Numbered from the stretch's first letter, positions 53,266 to 61,440 are shown. The stretch is 64,000 nucleotides of DNA from Herminiimonas sp. CN (GCF_000622895.1 NZ_AVCC01000001.1:1-64000), one strand, 5' to 3'. Notes: generated by a model from the letters alone, not told the origin. Translations and numbers: made by a program.

Positions 53266-55347
53266 TTATTTGGAATAATTCTCAGCGAAGCCCCCCTCGG
53301 AATTGAGGGGCAGGTCCGGGCACCATGGCAGTGGAGTGCGCATGGCTTTGATCAACTCGCGGTACGCTGCTTCGGCCGAGGCCTTACGCACGCATAGGAC
53401 GACTTCGTCATGGGTCGTCATCACCACGCGGCGCTTCGCACCCGCAGCCAGCATCTGTTCCATGACTACGATCCGGGCCAACGCCTGTACGATGTTCTCG
53501 CACAGCAGCCCGCCGTAGATTTTCTTGCGCATGTCCTTCGACTGATACGACCATTCGTCCCAGCCCTTGTCGCCGATCTTCTTTTTCAAGTCCGGGTATT
53601 TCAGGCACATGCCGTTGGGCAGCCAGATGCGCTCCTTCTCCCAGCTGAGCGGACCGTGCGAGCCTTCCCGGCCGGCGGCCATGTCTTCGATGACGCCCTT
53701 GCAGATTTCCCAACCAGCGACGATCTTCCAGTTCTTGCGGCGGTAGGTGTTGACGATCGTCTTGCAGCGATCGAGGTCGAAGAACACCGGCGGGCCGCCC
53801 AGTGCGCCCTTGGCCAGGGTGATCTGGAACTTGGGTGCGCCCATCTGGAAGCCGAGGCCCAGAACGCAGACTTTGCCGACGAAGCGCTCCATCTTGTCGT
53901 CCTTGGTGATCTCCCTGCCGTAGACGTGATCGGCGAAATTGCAGTACGCGTCGCGCCCGGTGCCGGCGTCTGCGGCTACGAACGCTTGCATCAAGTCGTC
54001 CTGCCCCCACAGCCAGCCGTTGACCCGGCACTCGATCTGGCCGGAGTCGCCGACCACCAGGACATGGCCTTTCGGCGCCAGAATCGACAGGCGCAGCTCG
54101 CCGCCTCGGGTCAGGTTCTGCATGTTCATCTTGTTGTTGCCGCCCATGCGACCGGTGTGCGCGCGATAGTAGGCGTACCCGACCGGCAGCGGCATGCCGT
54201 CTGCCCCGGCTTTCAGGAACCGCTCAGCGCGTGTGACGTTGGTAGTGGACTTCACCGCCAGCCGACAGTCGACTAGATTGCGGATGCGCTCCTGGCGCAG
54301 GGCCAGCTTGGCGATGTCTTTCTTGTGGTTGAGGTTAAGGTCGCTCGCCCACTCCTCGTGCATCTCGGGCAGATTGATGAAGTCGGCGTCGTCCTTGGCG
54401 AACGCATACGAGTACTTGTCGGCGTCATCGCGCTCGGCTGCCGGCTTCTTCATCCAGGCTGGGCTGATCTTGGTCGGTGGCTCGATGCCCTCGGCGCGCA
54501 GCAGGTCGGCGAAACGCTCATTGCTGCCGATGACGCGCTTGACCATCAGCATCAGGCGCTCCTTACCTTCCAACTCACGCTCCGGCCTGGTCTTGAGCAG
54601 TTCCTTCTCCGGGTACTGGGTGACGTCGACGATGTTGCTCATCAGGTCTTCGCGGTACTTGATCTCGCGCGCCAGCTCGACCTCGACCCTCGGGATGTCG
54701 ACTTTCAGCACCGGGTCGCAGAACATGCGGATCGTCATGTCAATCAGCTTTAGCTCGGAAGCGGGGTAGACCTCCAGCATCTTTTCAAAAATCAGCAGGG
54801 TCAGCTCGACGTCCATCGCGCAGTACTCGGCCATGTCCTTGTAGAGCTGCTTAGGCAGGTTCTGCACGCCCTTGCTCTGCTCCAGTACGTCTGGGATTTT
54901 GTTGCCTACCCCATAATACTGAGCGACTTCGTCGAGAGAAGCGCCAATATCATTGCTATGAAGGCCGCGCGCCATCGAAAGCGTGTCATAGTAAGTTCGC
55001 GGAACAACACCATGATGATGGGAAAGTATAAAACCGTCAAAAGCAGTGTTATGGCAAAGGAGATCATGGGTCTTCCAGTCGATCGTTTTGAGGAGGGCGG
55101 CGATCTTCGACGTCGGCACTACCTTGGTCTTGCGCTTGCCGATCTTGATCCCGACCATGTGCGCCTTGAAACGCGGGTCGCGGATGTATTCGGAAGTACT
55201 GAGTTTCCTGAGCGTGTAATCGGCGTCCCAGTAGGTCTCGTAATCGAGCACTACGAGATGCGCCCAGTCGATCTTAGAGCGTAAGACTGCCGGGCGTGAA
55301 AAGGCGGGCTCCGGCGTAGCCTCGGATACGGCGTTAGACCAGGACAT
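53266..55347 (-). CDS. Family A DNA polymerase with 3'-5' exonuclease domain
   Basis: 693 residues from an ATG with AAGGAAAAC upstream. N-terminal DEDD exonuclease: LVVLDYETYWD (Exo I), LLCHNTAFDGFILSHH (Exo II) and YCAMDVELTLLIF (Exo III). Polymerase motifs: A, GDSGQIECRVNG near residue 432; B, ERFVGKVCVLGLGFQMG near 490; C, MTTHDEVVLCV near 647. Motif B has Leu and Phe where E. coli Pol I has Phe762 and Tyr766; motif A has SG in place of YS. The metal Asp and the steric-gate Glu are kept. No 5' nuclease domain. Phage replicase. Confidence 0.93.
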   Translation of the reverse strand: MSWSNAVSEATPEPAFSRPAVLRSKIDWAHLVVLDYETYWDADYTLRKLSTSEYIRDPRFKAHMVGIKIGKRKTKVVPTSKIAALLKTIDWKTHDLLCHNTAFDGFILSHHHGVVPRTYYDTLSMARGLHSNDIGASLDEVAQYYGVGNKIPDVLEQSKGVQNLPKQLYKDMAEYCAMDVELTLLIFEKMLEVYPASELKLIDMTIRMFCDPVLKVDIPRVEVELAREIKYREDLMSNIVDVTQYPEKELLKTRPERELEGKERLMLMVKRVIGSNERFADLLRAEGIEPPTKISPAWMKKPAAERDDADKYSYAFAKDDADFINLPEMHEEWASDLNLNHKKDIAKLALRQERIRNLVDCRLAVKSTTNVTRAERFLKAGADGMPLPVGYAYYRAHTGRMGGNNKMNMQNLTRGGELRLSILAPKGHVLVVGDSGQIECRVNGWLWGQDDLMQAFVAADAGTGRDAYCNFADHVYGREITKDDKMERFVGKVCVLGLGFQMGAPKFQITLAKGALGGPPVFFDLDRCKTIVNTYRRKNWKIVAGWEICKGVIEDMAAGREGSHGPLSWEKERIWLPNGMCLKYPDLKKKIGDKGWDEWSYQSKDMRKKIYGGLLCENIVQALARIVVMEQMLAAGAKRRVVMTTHDEVVLCVRKASAEAAYRELIKAMRTPLPWCPDLPLNSEGGFAENYSK

Positions 55348-55504
55348 TGTTTTCCTTTGCATCGATTTCTGCGTACAGTCGATTAATCTCGTCCAGCATG
55401 CCCCAGGTCTCTTCTTCGTTTGCGTCGATCTCGTCAGAGAGCAGACTGATACGAGCCTTTATCTCGTCGAGCGTCATCGCCGAGGTGGGTGTAAATTTAG
55501 TCAT
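55334..55504 (-). CDS. Small acidic helical protein between thyX and the polymerase
   Basis: 56 codons, below most length cut-offs: MTKFTPTSAMTLDEIKARIS then LLSDEIDANEEETWGMLDEI and a last helix. Acidic, coiled-coil-like. It starts three bases after the thyX stop with AAGGG nearby and overlaps the polymerase start by 14 bases. The tight packing supports it. Confidence 0.6.
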   Translation of the reverse strand: MTKFTPTSAMTLDEIKARISLLSDEIDANEEETWGMLDEINRLYAEIDAKENNVLV

Positions 55505-55507
55505 GGC

Positions 55508-56305
55508 TCAAATCCCTTCTTGGCAGCGGTAAGATTGCCAGCCGCGGAAGTTCGCGTGCTGTATGTCATTTTCAGCGTCGGCAAAGGCGACATGCTCGAA
55601 CGGCGAGGCATGGCCGCAGTCCCTGAGCATGATAGCCAGCGCTATGTCCTTGTCGATGCTCGGTGCCGAACCGTCGTGATTCAGGTAGGAGACCCGGGCA
55701 CAACGGGCCGCAGAAATTAGGCTGATGTCCTCTTCGGGCAGAGCATTTATTTCCTCGCCGGAGATGTAGGGGGCATGCCCGATGCGCTCGATCGGCACCG
55801 AAGCGTCCATCGCTTCCTTCATCGCCCGTGCCAGTTCGTGGATATTCGGATCGGCAGCGGGGTGCAGTCGCAGCCTGAAGAAGTTATCCCAGGCAGTGGC
55901 GGTGACGATCGTATGCATCCATTGGAACGGTTCGAGGATGCGGTTGACGACCTGTTTGTGCAGGCCTAGGTTAGCCATAGGGCCGGCGATGTTGGCTGCC
56001 TGCCGCGCAGCCTCCGACCAGAGCTGCTTCGCGCTTTCAAGTTTGGTTCCGACCAGTTCCACACCGGCCTGCATCCCCGGCTGATTGCTGCCCCAATGAA
56101 TCGGTATGGCCGGGTCGTTGCGCACTTGTTCAATCATCTTGGCGACCGGGATGGCGCGGGACGATGAGGCGTTGCGGGAAAATACGCGGTGGGTCATGAA
56201 CTCGCTGTGAATGAAGCGCGGATAGACTAGCTGCAGCGTGGTCAGGCGCGCACCGGTCGGCGACACGCTGTCGAGAACGACCTTGGCGGAAGTAGTAGTT
56301 TTCAT
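55508..56305 (-). CDS. thyX: ThyX-family flavin-dependent thymidylate synthase-like protein
   Basis: 265 residues. Contains THRVFSRNASSSRAIP, the phage form of the ThyX R-H-R-x7-S motif (here T-H-R), and a C-terminal GHASPFEHVAFADAEND. ThyX methylates dUMP using methylene-THF and FAD. Phage copies raise dTMP supply or, in some phages, make modified pyrimidines; which applies here is unknown. Start overlaps the helicase stop by four bases (ATGA). Confidence 0.88.
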   Translation of the reverse strand: MKTTTSAKVVLDSVSPTGARLTTLQLVYPRFIHSEFMTHRVFSRNASSSRAIPVAKMIEQVRNDPAIPIHWGSNQPGMQAGVELVGTKLESAKQLWSEAARQAANIAGPMANLGLHKQVVNRILEPFQWMHTIVTATAWDNFFRLRLHPAADPNIHELARAMKEAMDASVPIERIGHAPYISGEEINALPEEDISLISAARCARVSYLNHDGSAPSIDKDIALAIMLRDCGHASPFEHVAFADAENDIQHANFRGWQSYRCQEGI

Positions 56306-57666
56306 GCCGCTTTCTCCTCCGCAAACAAGCTCAGTAAGTTTGTCATTTTTGAATCCTTCTCCAGTAATCGTGCGTAGACTTTCTGTTCGATCGTGCCCTC
56401 GGCAAGGATCACGATGATTTCGGTTTTTTCCTTCTGACCGGCGCGCGCCTGGCGCTTGTTGCCCTGGCTGAAGTGCTCCAGGTCGTAGGTCGGCGAGGCC
56501 CAGATCGTGGTCGAGCCGCGCGTCAAGGTCAGGCCATGCGCGGCGGACTTCGGGTGCGCGAACATCACGTCATAGAATCCGGCCTGGTAATGTTTCACCA
56601 TGTCGGTGCGCTCGCGGTCGGAGGCGTTACCGTCCATCACGCAGTAGGTCAGTCCACGTTTCTCGGCCTGCTTGATCAGTTCGTCTCTTTGATGCTTCCA
56701 GAGGAAGAACACCAGAGGGTGCTTGCGGTCCTCGACCAGGTCGAGGACCAGCTCGTAACGGCCGGTGTCAACGACGTGATACGTGTCCTCGTTTTCATAC
56801 ACGGCGCCGGACGCGATCTGCAGTAGTTTGGTGGTGACGGCGGCGGCGTTGATGGCCGTTACCTTGGTATTGGCCTTGAGCGACATGATCTGGGTCTTCT
56901 CCATCTCCAGATAGGCCTTCTTCTGCTTGGCACTCAAGTGGTACTGCATCGTGTAGCTGTGGGTGGCAGGGATGTCGATGCAGTCCTCGAATTTGTGACG
57001 GATCGTAATGTCCGCGATCAGCCCGTAGATCGCTTCTTCCGAGCCGTCCTTGTCGACCCACTTGACCATGTTCGGCAGCGGCCCGACTTGCTCCGGCGCG
57101 CACACTGCGGCCCGGAAACCGAAGAACTGGCTGCCCAGGCGCTTGCCGTCGTCGAGGATTTGCACCGGGTTCCAGATGTCGCAGATGGTGTTGCTGTTGG
57201 GCGTGCCGGACATCACGCTGCGATACCTGAAATATTTTCTGATCTTGTTGAGCGCCTTGGAGCGAGCGCTGGTGTGATGCTTAAAACTTGATACTTCGTC
57301 AACTATTAATGTGTCGAACTTCTTGAAGAAGGCCGGCTTCTGCTTCAGCAGCCAGGTGACGGCGTCGATATTGGTGATGTAGACGTCGGCGTCGGCGGCG
57401 AAGGCCTTCTCGCGGTTCTCCGCATACGCGACCGAGCAGCTGATCTGCGGCGCGAACTTGCCGAAGTCGTCTTCCCACGCGGAGCGCAGCAGGGACTTGG
57501 GGGCGATGACGATCGCGCAGCCACCGGACTTTTTGCGGCGCTTGGCAAAGGCCATGATCTGCACAAATGTTTTTCCCGTACCTGGGTCGCTCATGTCGAA
57601 GATGATGTCGGACTTGTCCATGACCTTCAGGGAGAAGGTCTGGTGTTTCATCGGTTTGTAATCCAT
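56302..57666 (-). CDS. SNF2/DEAD-like DNA helicase or translocase
   Basis: 454 residues from MDYKPMKHQTFSL (AGAGGTG upstream); the frame is open 17 codons earlier. Helicase superfamily 2 core: Walker A DPGTGKT (27-33), motif Ia IVIAPKSLLRSAWEDDF, DEVS Walker B (123-126), motif III MSGTPNSNTICDIWN, and a second RecA lobe with VFFLWKHQRDELIKQ, YDVMFAHPKSAAHGLTL and the arginine-finger region GNKRQARAGQKEKTEIIVIL. Typical of phage SNF2-like remodelling helicases that act in replication or repair. Confidence 0.92.
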   Translation of the reverse strand: MDYKPMKHQTFSLKVMDKSDIIFDMSDPGTGKTFVQIMAFAKRRKKSGGCAIVIAPKSLLRSAWEDDFGKFAPQISCSVAYAENREKAFAADADVYITNIDAVTWLLKQKPAFFKKFDTLIVDEVSSFKHHTSARSKALNKIRKYFRYRSVMSGTPNSNTICDIWNPVQILDDGKRLGSQFFGFRAAVCAPEQVGPLPNMVKWVDKDGSEEAIYGLIADITIRHKFEDCIDIPATHSYTMQYHLSAKQKKAYLEMEKTQIMSLKANTKVTAINAAAVTTKLLQIASGAVYENEDTYHVVDTGRYELVLDLVEDRKHPLVFFLWKHQRDELIKQAEKRGLTYCVMDGNASDRERTDMVKHYQAGFYDVMFAHPKSAAHGLTLTRGSTTIWASPTYDLEHFSQGNKRQARAGQKEKTEIIVILAEGTIEQKVYARLLEKDSKMTNLLSLFAEEKAA

Positions 57667-57932
57667 CAATGCACCTCTCTTGGGCTGACGCGCGGTAACG
57701 TCGCGTTGATCCGGCACGACTCAACCAACGTGTCGTACATGTTCGGGGTTGCGAAGTCGGCGTGGGTTACGAATGACACCTGCATGCTGAATAACAGCAC
57801 CGCGGGGTCAGTGAGTGGGTCTTTCTCGTATAGGCAAGATTCGATGACTGCGTTGTGTAAGCCCTGTGTCAGGATCAGTAAATCGGGCGACGGGTTGCCG
57901 ACCGAGGCGAGGGCGGATGAGAAGCGGTTCAT
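57666..57932 (-). CDS. Small unknown phage protein upstream of the helicase
   Basis: 88 residues (ATG at 57932; a GTG one codon earlier is open). MNRFSSALASVGNPSPDLLI then a hydrophobic stretch VLLFSMQVSFVTHADFATPN. Not recognised. Starts inside the stop of the nuclease gene and its TGA overlaps the helicase ATG (TGATG), so it is translationally coupled. Confidence 0.65.
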   Translation of the reverse strand: MNRFSSALASVGNPSPDLLILTQGLHNAVIESCLYEKDPLTDPAVLLFSMQVSFVTHADFATPNMYDTLVESCRINATLPRVSPREVH

Positions 57933-58642
57933 CACACGCCCCGTTCACAGTGGCCGGTGCCGCTGGGACCGTATGGGCACCACTTGCAATTGAAAATGTT
58001 CGGAGAAGCTGGGAACTCGGTGCATTCCGTCATCGCGAAGCCCTTCTTGGTGAAGTTGTGCTTGAATCGCAGTCCCTGCTGGCGGGTGAAGGTGTTCTGG
58101 GTCAGGTCATCGACGTCCAGGTACCAGAGTTCGGTGTGGATCAGTTCGAGCTTCGGGTAACGCAGAAAGGACACCAGCTGGTAGAGCTGGACCTGTTCGG
58201 CATGGCTGACTTCGTTGCCGAACTTCTTGCCGGATTTGTAGTCGATGATTACCGCTTCGTATTCAGACAGATGGACGATCGCGTCGAGTTTGAGGCGTAG
58301 CCAGGCTTCCTTGGCGCGCCACTCGACCGGCTCCCAGTTGCTATCCATGGCCCACTCGCCTTCGGTAGAGACCATGCCGTCTTTGTAGAGCTTCTGTAGA
58401 GAGTCGAACTCGGCTTGGAACTTGCCCATCTCGCGGCCGAACGGACCTTGCCCCTTGACGTAGTTCTCTGCTTCGTCATGGATGCGTGAGCCGCGATCAT
58501 TGGCGTGCTCGGTCTTGCCGGGCGGTAGCGGGCGCTCCGGCTCCGGGATTTTCTGTCCGTACTGGAGTTGTGCTCGCAGCTTGCACTGGCCGAAGGTCTT
58601 GGCTTTGGAAATGCTCCACTGGGTGATCGGGATAATCTTCAT
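57932..58642 (-). CDS. Cas4/RecB-like PD-(D/E)XK nuclease with Fe-S cysteines
   Basis: 236 residues. ITQWSISKAKTFGQCKLRAQ (C20) and a C-terminal NCKWCPYGPSGTGHC (C219, C222, C232) give the four cysteines of a Cas4-type Fe-S cluster. The nuclease core has D120 (LRLKLDAIVHLS), D134-x-K136 (VIIDYKSGKK) and QVQLYQLVSFLR. PF12705-type exonuclease, probably end processing together with the adjacent helicase and the DEDD exonuclease. No CRISPR genes are present, so this is a phage recombination role. Confidence 0.9.
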   Translation of the reverse strand: MKIIPITQWSISKAKTFGQCKLRAQLQYGQKIPEPERPLPPGKTEHANDRGSRIHDEAENYVKGQGPFGREMGKFQAEFDSLQKLYKDGMVSTEGEWAMDSNWEPVEWRAKEAWLRLKLDAIVHLSEYEAVIIDYKSGKKFGNEVSHAEQVQLYQLVSFLRYPKLELIHTELWYLDVDDLTQNTFTRQQGLRFKHNFTKKGFAMTECTEFPASPNIFNCKWCPYGPSGTGHCERGV

Positions 58643-58670
58643 GTCTACTACTTTCTAAAATAGATCGAAA

Positions 58671-59381
58671 TTAGATTATCGACCCATGGGCGTCAAAAAG
58701 GCAATCATTTGCTTCAATTGCTTCGTCGACGCATTCATCACTGGTGAGCCAGTCGTGCTCTTTCTCCAGCTGGTTGTAAATCCAGTCGGCGAAGGAGGAG
58801 ACATATTCATTCATCGCTTCTTCGATTTCTTCCGGGCAGGAGCCGGGTTCGACTTTGGTGCGGTAGCATCCGCGCTCGTCCCCGCTGATCATGATGCGGG
58901 AGTCCTGCAGGACTTCGTCCTGCTCCTCATCCTCATCCATCACATAGCCGGTCAGCCGCAGTGTGACCAGCCGCAGGGTGATCAGGTCGTACAGCGCCTC
59001 GCCCTCAGCAGCCAGAGAGAATAAACGATCGTCTGTGCAGCCTCGTCCGGTATATTCCCGCAGCCGGGTCACGCAGCCCTTGAGCTGGGTGATGTACAGA
59101 TCGCCCGAATAACAGCAGCCATCGCCCTGACTCCAGAACCCGGAGAAGGAGATGTCGGGCTGCGTGTAGGACTTGCCGTTGTGTGGCCGGCTGTGCTGCA
59201 GCCCGACCTCGATGCCGATCAGCTTGCCAATCGTCACCGCATCTTCATAGACGAACTCCCACCATTCATATTCCGGATCATGCTCGCGCCATTTATCTCT
59301 GGCTTTGTTCTTGGCAGCGTTATCCAGCTCGTCGAAGGTGAACTCGGTCTTCTCTTCGACTTCAGCAATGTCTTCACTCAT
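58671..59381 (-). CDS. Conserved acidic phage protein (SGFWSQGDG type)
   Basis: 236 residues, strongly acidic. TFDELDNAAKNKARDKWREH, EYEWWEFVYEDAVTIGKLIG and ISFSGFWSQGDGCCYSGDLY recur in a widespread phage family sometimes annotated as an antitoxin-like protein; I know no proven function. Three Cys pairs are present. The start sits inside the shared flank of the repeat cassette, with AGGAGAAAGAC upstream that is identical in the second cassette copy. Confidence 0.7.
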   Translation of the reverse strand: MSEDIAEVEEKTEFTFDELDNAAKNKARDKWREHDPEYEWWEFVYEDAVTIGKLIGIEVGLQHSRPHNGKSYTQPDISFSGFWSQGDGCCYSGDLYITQLKGCVTRLREYTGRGCTDDRLFSLAAEGEALYDLITLRLVTLRLTGYVMDEDEEQDEVLQDSRIMISGDERGCYRTKVEPGSCPEEIEEAMNEYVSSFADWIYNQLEKEHDWLTSDECVDEAIEANDCLFDAHGSII

Positions 59382-59657
59382 GTCTTTCTCCTGATTTAAC
59401 TACCGCCGTCGCCGTGGCCGTCGCCGTCGCCGTCGCCGTCGCCGTAGCCGTGGCCGTGGCCGTAGCCGTGGCCGTGGCCGTGGCCGTGGCCGTAGCCGTG
59501 GCCGTGGCCGTCGCCGTCGCCGTAGCCGTGGCCGTGGCCGTGGCCGTAGCCGTGGCCGTGGCCGTCGCCGTAGCCGTCGCCGTGGCCGTCGAGGGTGATT
59601 AGACGTCCGTCGGTCAGGCCCAGCAGACGGCGGGTCAGTTTAAGGATGAGGTCCATT
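59379..59657. repeat. Gly-X repeat cassette, copy 1 (direct repeat)
   Basis: Both ends match copy 2 (62489-62749) exactly: 51 bp at 59607-59657 (N-terminal coding part plus start codon) and 21 bp at 59379-59399 (stop region plus ribosome site of the next gene). Between them is a tandem array of GGC-NAC hexamers of differing length and composition. The same orientation in both makes them direct repeats 3.1 kb apart. Confidence 0.85.
59396..59656 (-). CDS. Gly-His/Asp/Tyr dipeptide-repeat protein, copy 1
   Basis: 86 residues: a 23-residue head (MDLILKLTRRLLGLTDGRLI, then TLD) shared with copy 2 at one difference, then 31 Gly-X dipeptides and a final Ser. X is His 15 times, Asp 9, Tyr 6 and Gly once. 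All Gly codons are GGC and X codons are NAC, so the array is a hexanucleotide tandem repeat and slippage would keep the frame. The His-rich array could bind metal. Its start overlaps the 3' end of the NinX gene by 17 bases. No close match to a named family; Gly-rich proteins of this style are sometimes seen in phages. Confidence 0.75.
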   Translation of the reverse strand: MDLILKLTRRLLGLTDGRLITLDGHGDGYGDGHGHGYGHGHGHGYGDGDGHGHGYGHGHGHGHGYGHGHGYGDGDGDGDGHGDGGS

Positions 59658-60185
59658 CAGTTCTTCCGGTATCTCAACTTCATCACCGAGTTTCGATGCA
59701 ACGTAGCAACGCATGGCGGCGATCAGGGGTGTGGGGCCTCGAAAAGAGCGGTCTTTGTGCCATACAATCGTTGCTCCAGACTTTCTACAAGTCATGGCGT
59801 AGTAAGTTCCGTGCGCTGCACTGTCGGGACGATGGTACTTGCGAAAAGAAATATCCTCACGCTCAATGAGCGGCCCACTTAACGCCCAGTCAGTTGAGTA
59901 GGGTAGGAGTACCGCTTTACTATTTACAGCGTCCCATCCGGGTTCGGTGTCGAGTGCCTTCGCCACCGCCCAATCAAGAGCAGCGCCAACCAATTCTGAT
60001 GTTTTCGTTTTCATGATCTCTCCCCCAGAAGGTGCAAATAAGACAGCCTTTAAATCGCTGATGTTCTGCGCCTCTCTTACCTGTTTTCGTTGTTGTCTAT
60101 TACGCAGAATTTCCTTGGCCTGCATGAGGCTACAGTCCTTCTCGGCTACTACATGCTCGATGTCTTCTCGGGTAATCGGGTTCAT
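59640..60185 (-). CDS. NinX-like (DUF2591) phage protein with N-terminal extension
   Basis: 181 residues. The C-terminal 124 residues are the P22 NinX/PF10765 domain: MKTKTSELVGAALDWAVAKA, YSTDWALSGPLIERE, and GPTPLIAAMRCYVASKLGDE. The N-terminal 57 residues (TREDIEHVVAEKDCSLMQAK and following) look like a separate small helical protein fused in frame. The ATG at 60185 overlaps the VWA gene stop (ATGA); an internal ATG at 60014 has a strong GGGGGAGAG, so two products are possible. The last residues and the stop lie inside the repeat cassette. Confidence 0.82.
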   Translation of the reverse strand: MNPITREDIEHVVAEKDCSLMQAKEILRNRQQRKQVREAQNISDLKAVLFAPSGGEIMKTKTSELVGAALDWAVAKALDTEPGWDAVNSKAVLLPYSTDWALSGPLIEREDISFRKYHRPDSAAHGTYYAMTCRKSGATIVWHKDRSFRGPTPLIAAMRCYVASKLGDEVEIPEELNGPHP

Positions 60186-61285
60186 ACCTCAATCTCCACT
60201 GTTTCACCGAACGGCCCTTGCTGTGCGTTGGTGCAGCACCACAGAGTTGGGTAGTCCGGCACGTCGAAGTCAGTCGGGCCATACAAGTCTGTCAGGTAGA
60301 CCAGACACACCGGCCGGATACTGTTCTCTTCAACCCAGTCGAATACCGGCTTGAACGCGGTGCCGCCGCCGCCGCATGCTTCCAGCTTGAATGGGTCGTG
60401 GCGGGCGAAGGTCTTGGTACCGGCGACTTGGGCGTCGCAGTAGACGACGTGGACGTTGGCCGGCAAGGTCTCGGCAATGATGGATTCGCACTCGGCGGAA
60501 AACGCATCGAGCGTGGTCTGGTCGATCGAGCCCGAGGTGTCGACCCCGATCACGATGTCGCCCATGCTCTCGCTGTAGAGCGACGGCATGTAGACGCCAT
60601 GCACCAGCATCGCCTTGTTCGGCTTGGTCCAGGCATAGTCGTCCTTGCTGCGCTCGGTGATGAAGCGGCGTAGTGCTTCCCTCCAGTCGACCTGAGGCTT
60701 CAGCAGGCCGTCGACGAAGCGCTCCAGCGCACCGGGCAGCTTGCCCATCATCTTGGCGGCGTTGGCGGCCTGGATCGTGGCGACTTTCCATTCGCGCGTG
60801 GCTTCTGTCTGTGCTGCCGGATCGGGCTCGCCAGGCTGCATGTCATCCAGCGGAGCGCCGTGGCCGTTATTGCCGTCTTTGTCAGGTTCCGGCAGCAGGG
60901 TGTAGATGTGGTCAGCGGACATGTCCTTGAATGCCGGGTTGAGCAGGGCGGTACCTTCGAACTTGAAGCCGACGTCTTCCAGCAACCGATTGATGGCATA
61001 GTCCGCGGCTTGGTTCCAGCGCGAGTGGGTGCGTTCGCCCAGGCGAGACATGTGGTCCAGCACACAGTGCATGACCTCATGGGCGATGACCGCTTTGGTC
61101 AAGCCGGCGCTGATGCCGTTGACAAAGGCCGGGTTGTAGCTGATGGTCTTGCCGTCGACCGCCATGGTCTTGACGGAGGCATCTTCGGCCAGCTTCAGAC
61201 GTAGAGCCAGTGCGCCGAAGAAGGGCTGGTCGAGGATCAGCGTGGCTCGCGCGCGGGTGAGTTTGGTTGCGGCTTCTTGGTTCAT
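60182..61285 (-). CDS. Putative metallopeptidase with C-terminal VWA-like domain (DUF2201)
   Basis: 367 residues from MNQEAATKLTRARATL (AGGAAAAG upstream). The N-terminal domain (PF13203 type) has the zinc-peptidase motif HEVMH at 69-73 with ALALRL and HCVLDHMSR around it. The C-terminal DUF2201 VWA domain has the MIDAS DTSGS at 249-253 (GDIVIGVDTSGSID) and Thr in GGGGTAFKPVF. Such proteins usually act with a MoxR-type AAA+ ATPase as metal-dependent chaperones or maturation factors. No such ATPase lies in the window; it may be past 64000. Flanked by the two repeat cassettes. Confidence 0.88.
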   Translation of the reverse strand: MNQEAATKLTRARATLILDQPFFGALALRLKLAEDASVKTMAVDGKTISYNPAFVNGISAGLTKAVIAHEVMHCVLDHMSRLGERTHSRWNQAADYAINRLLEDVGFKFEGTALLNPAFKDMSADHIYTLLPEPDKDGNNGHGAPLDDMQPGEPDPAAQTEATREWKVATIQAANAAKMMGKLPGALERFVDGLLKPQVDWREALRRFITERSKDDYAWTKPNKAMLVHGVYMPSLYSESMGDIVIGVDTSGSIDQTTLDAFSAECESIIAETLPANVHVVYCDAQVAGTKTFARHDPFKLEACGGGGTAFKPVFDWVEENSIRPVCLVYLTDLYGPTDFDVPDYPTLWCCTNAQQGPFGETVEIEV

Positions 61286-61440
61286 GATTCTTTTCCTGTC
61301 CTTACATAGACCCAGGCTGCGACCCATGCGCCACCTTCGTCGTTAGGGCGGACTGCGGCGTTGTCATCAATCTCGATGTCGTTGTCTGAGCCGTCTGCCC
61401 AGAACTCGATCGCGAGCTGCCTGATTTCGTAGTTGTTCAT
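61282..61440 (-). CDS. Small acidic phage protein
   Basis: 52 residues, MNNYEIRQLAIEFWADGSDN then DIEIDDNAAVRPNDEGGAWV and AAWVYVRTG. Chosen start at 61440 has AAGGATG upstream and overlaps the preceding gene stop by four bases (ATGA); a longer open frame to 61584 lies in another gene. Overlaps the VWA gene start by four bases. Function unknown. Confidence 0.65.
   Translation of the reverse strand: MNNYEIRQLAIEFWADGSDNDIEIDDNAAVRPNDEGGAWVAAWVYVRTGKES

Noticed and set aside
59400-59600. Tandem short repeats that could suggest a CRISPR or satellite
   Set aside because: The unit is six bases and coding, with no spacers, so it is not CRISPR.
59414-59602. A plus-strand open frame of Ala-Val repeats (and another at 62554-62853)
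   Set aside because: It is the complement of the Gly-X hexamer array. It has no ribosome site or head domain, and the minus-strand frame has a conserved head and coupled neighbours.
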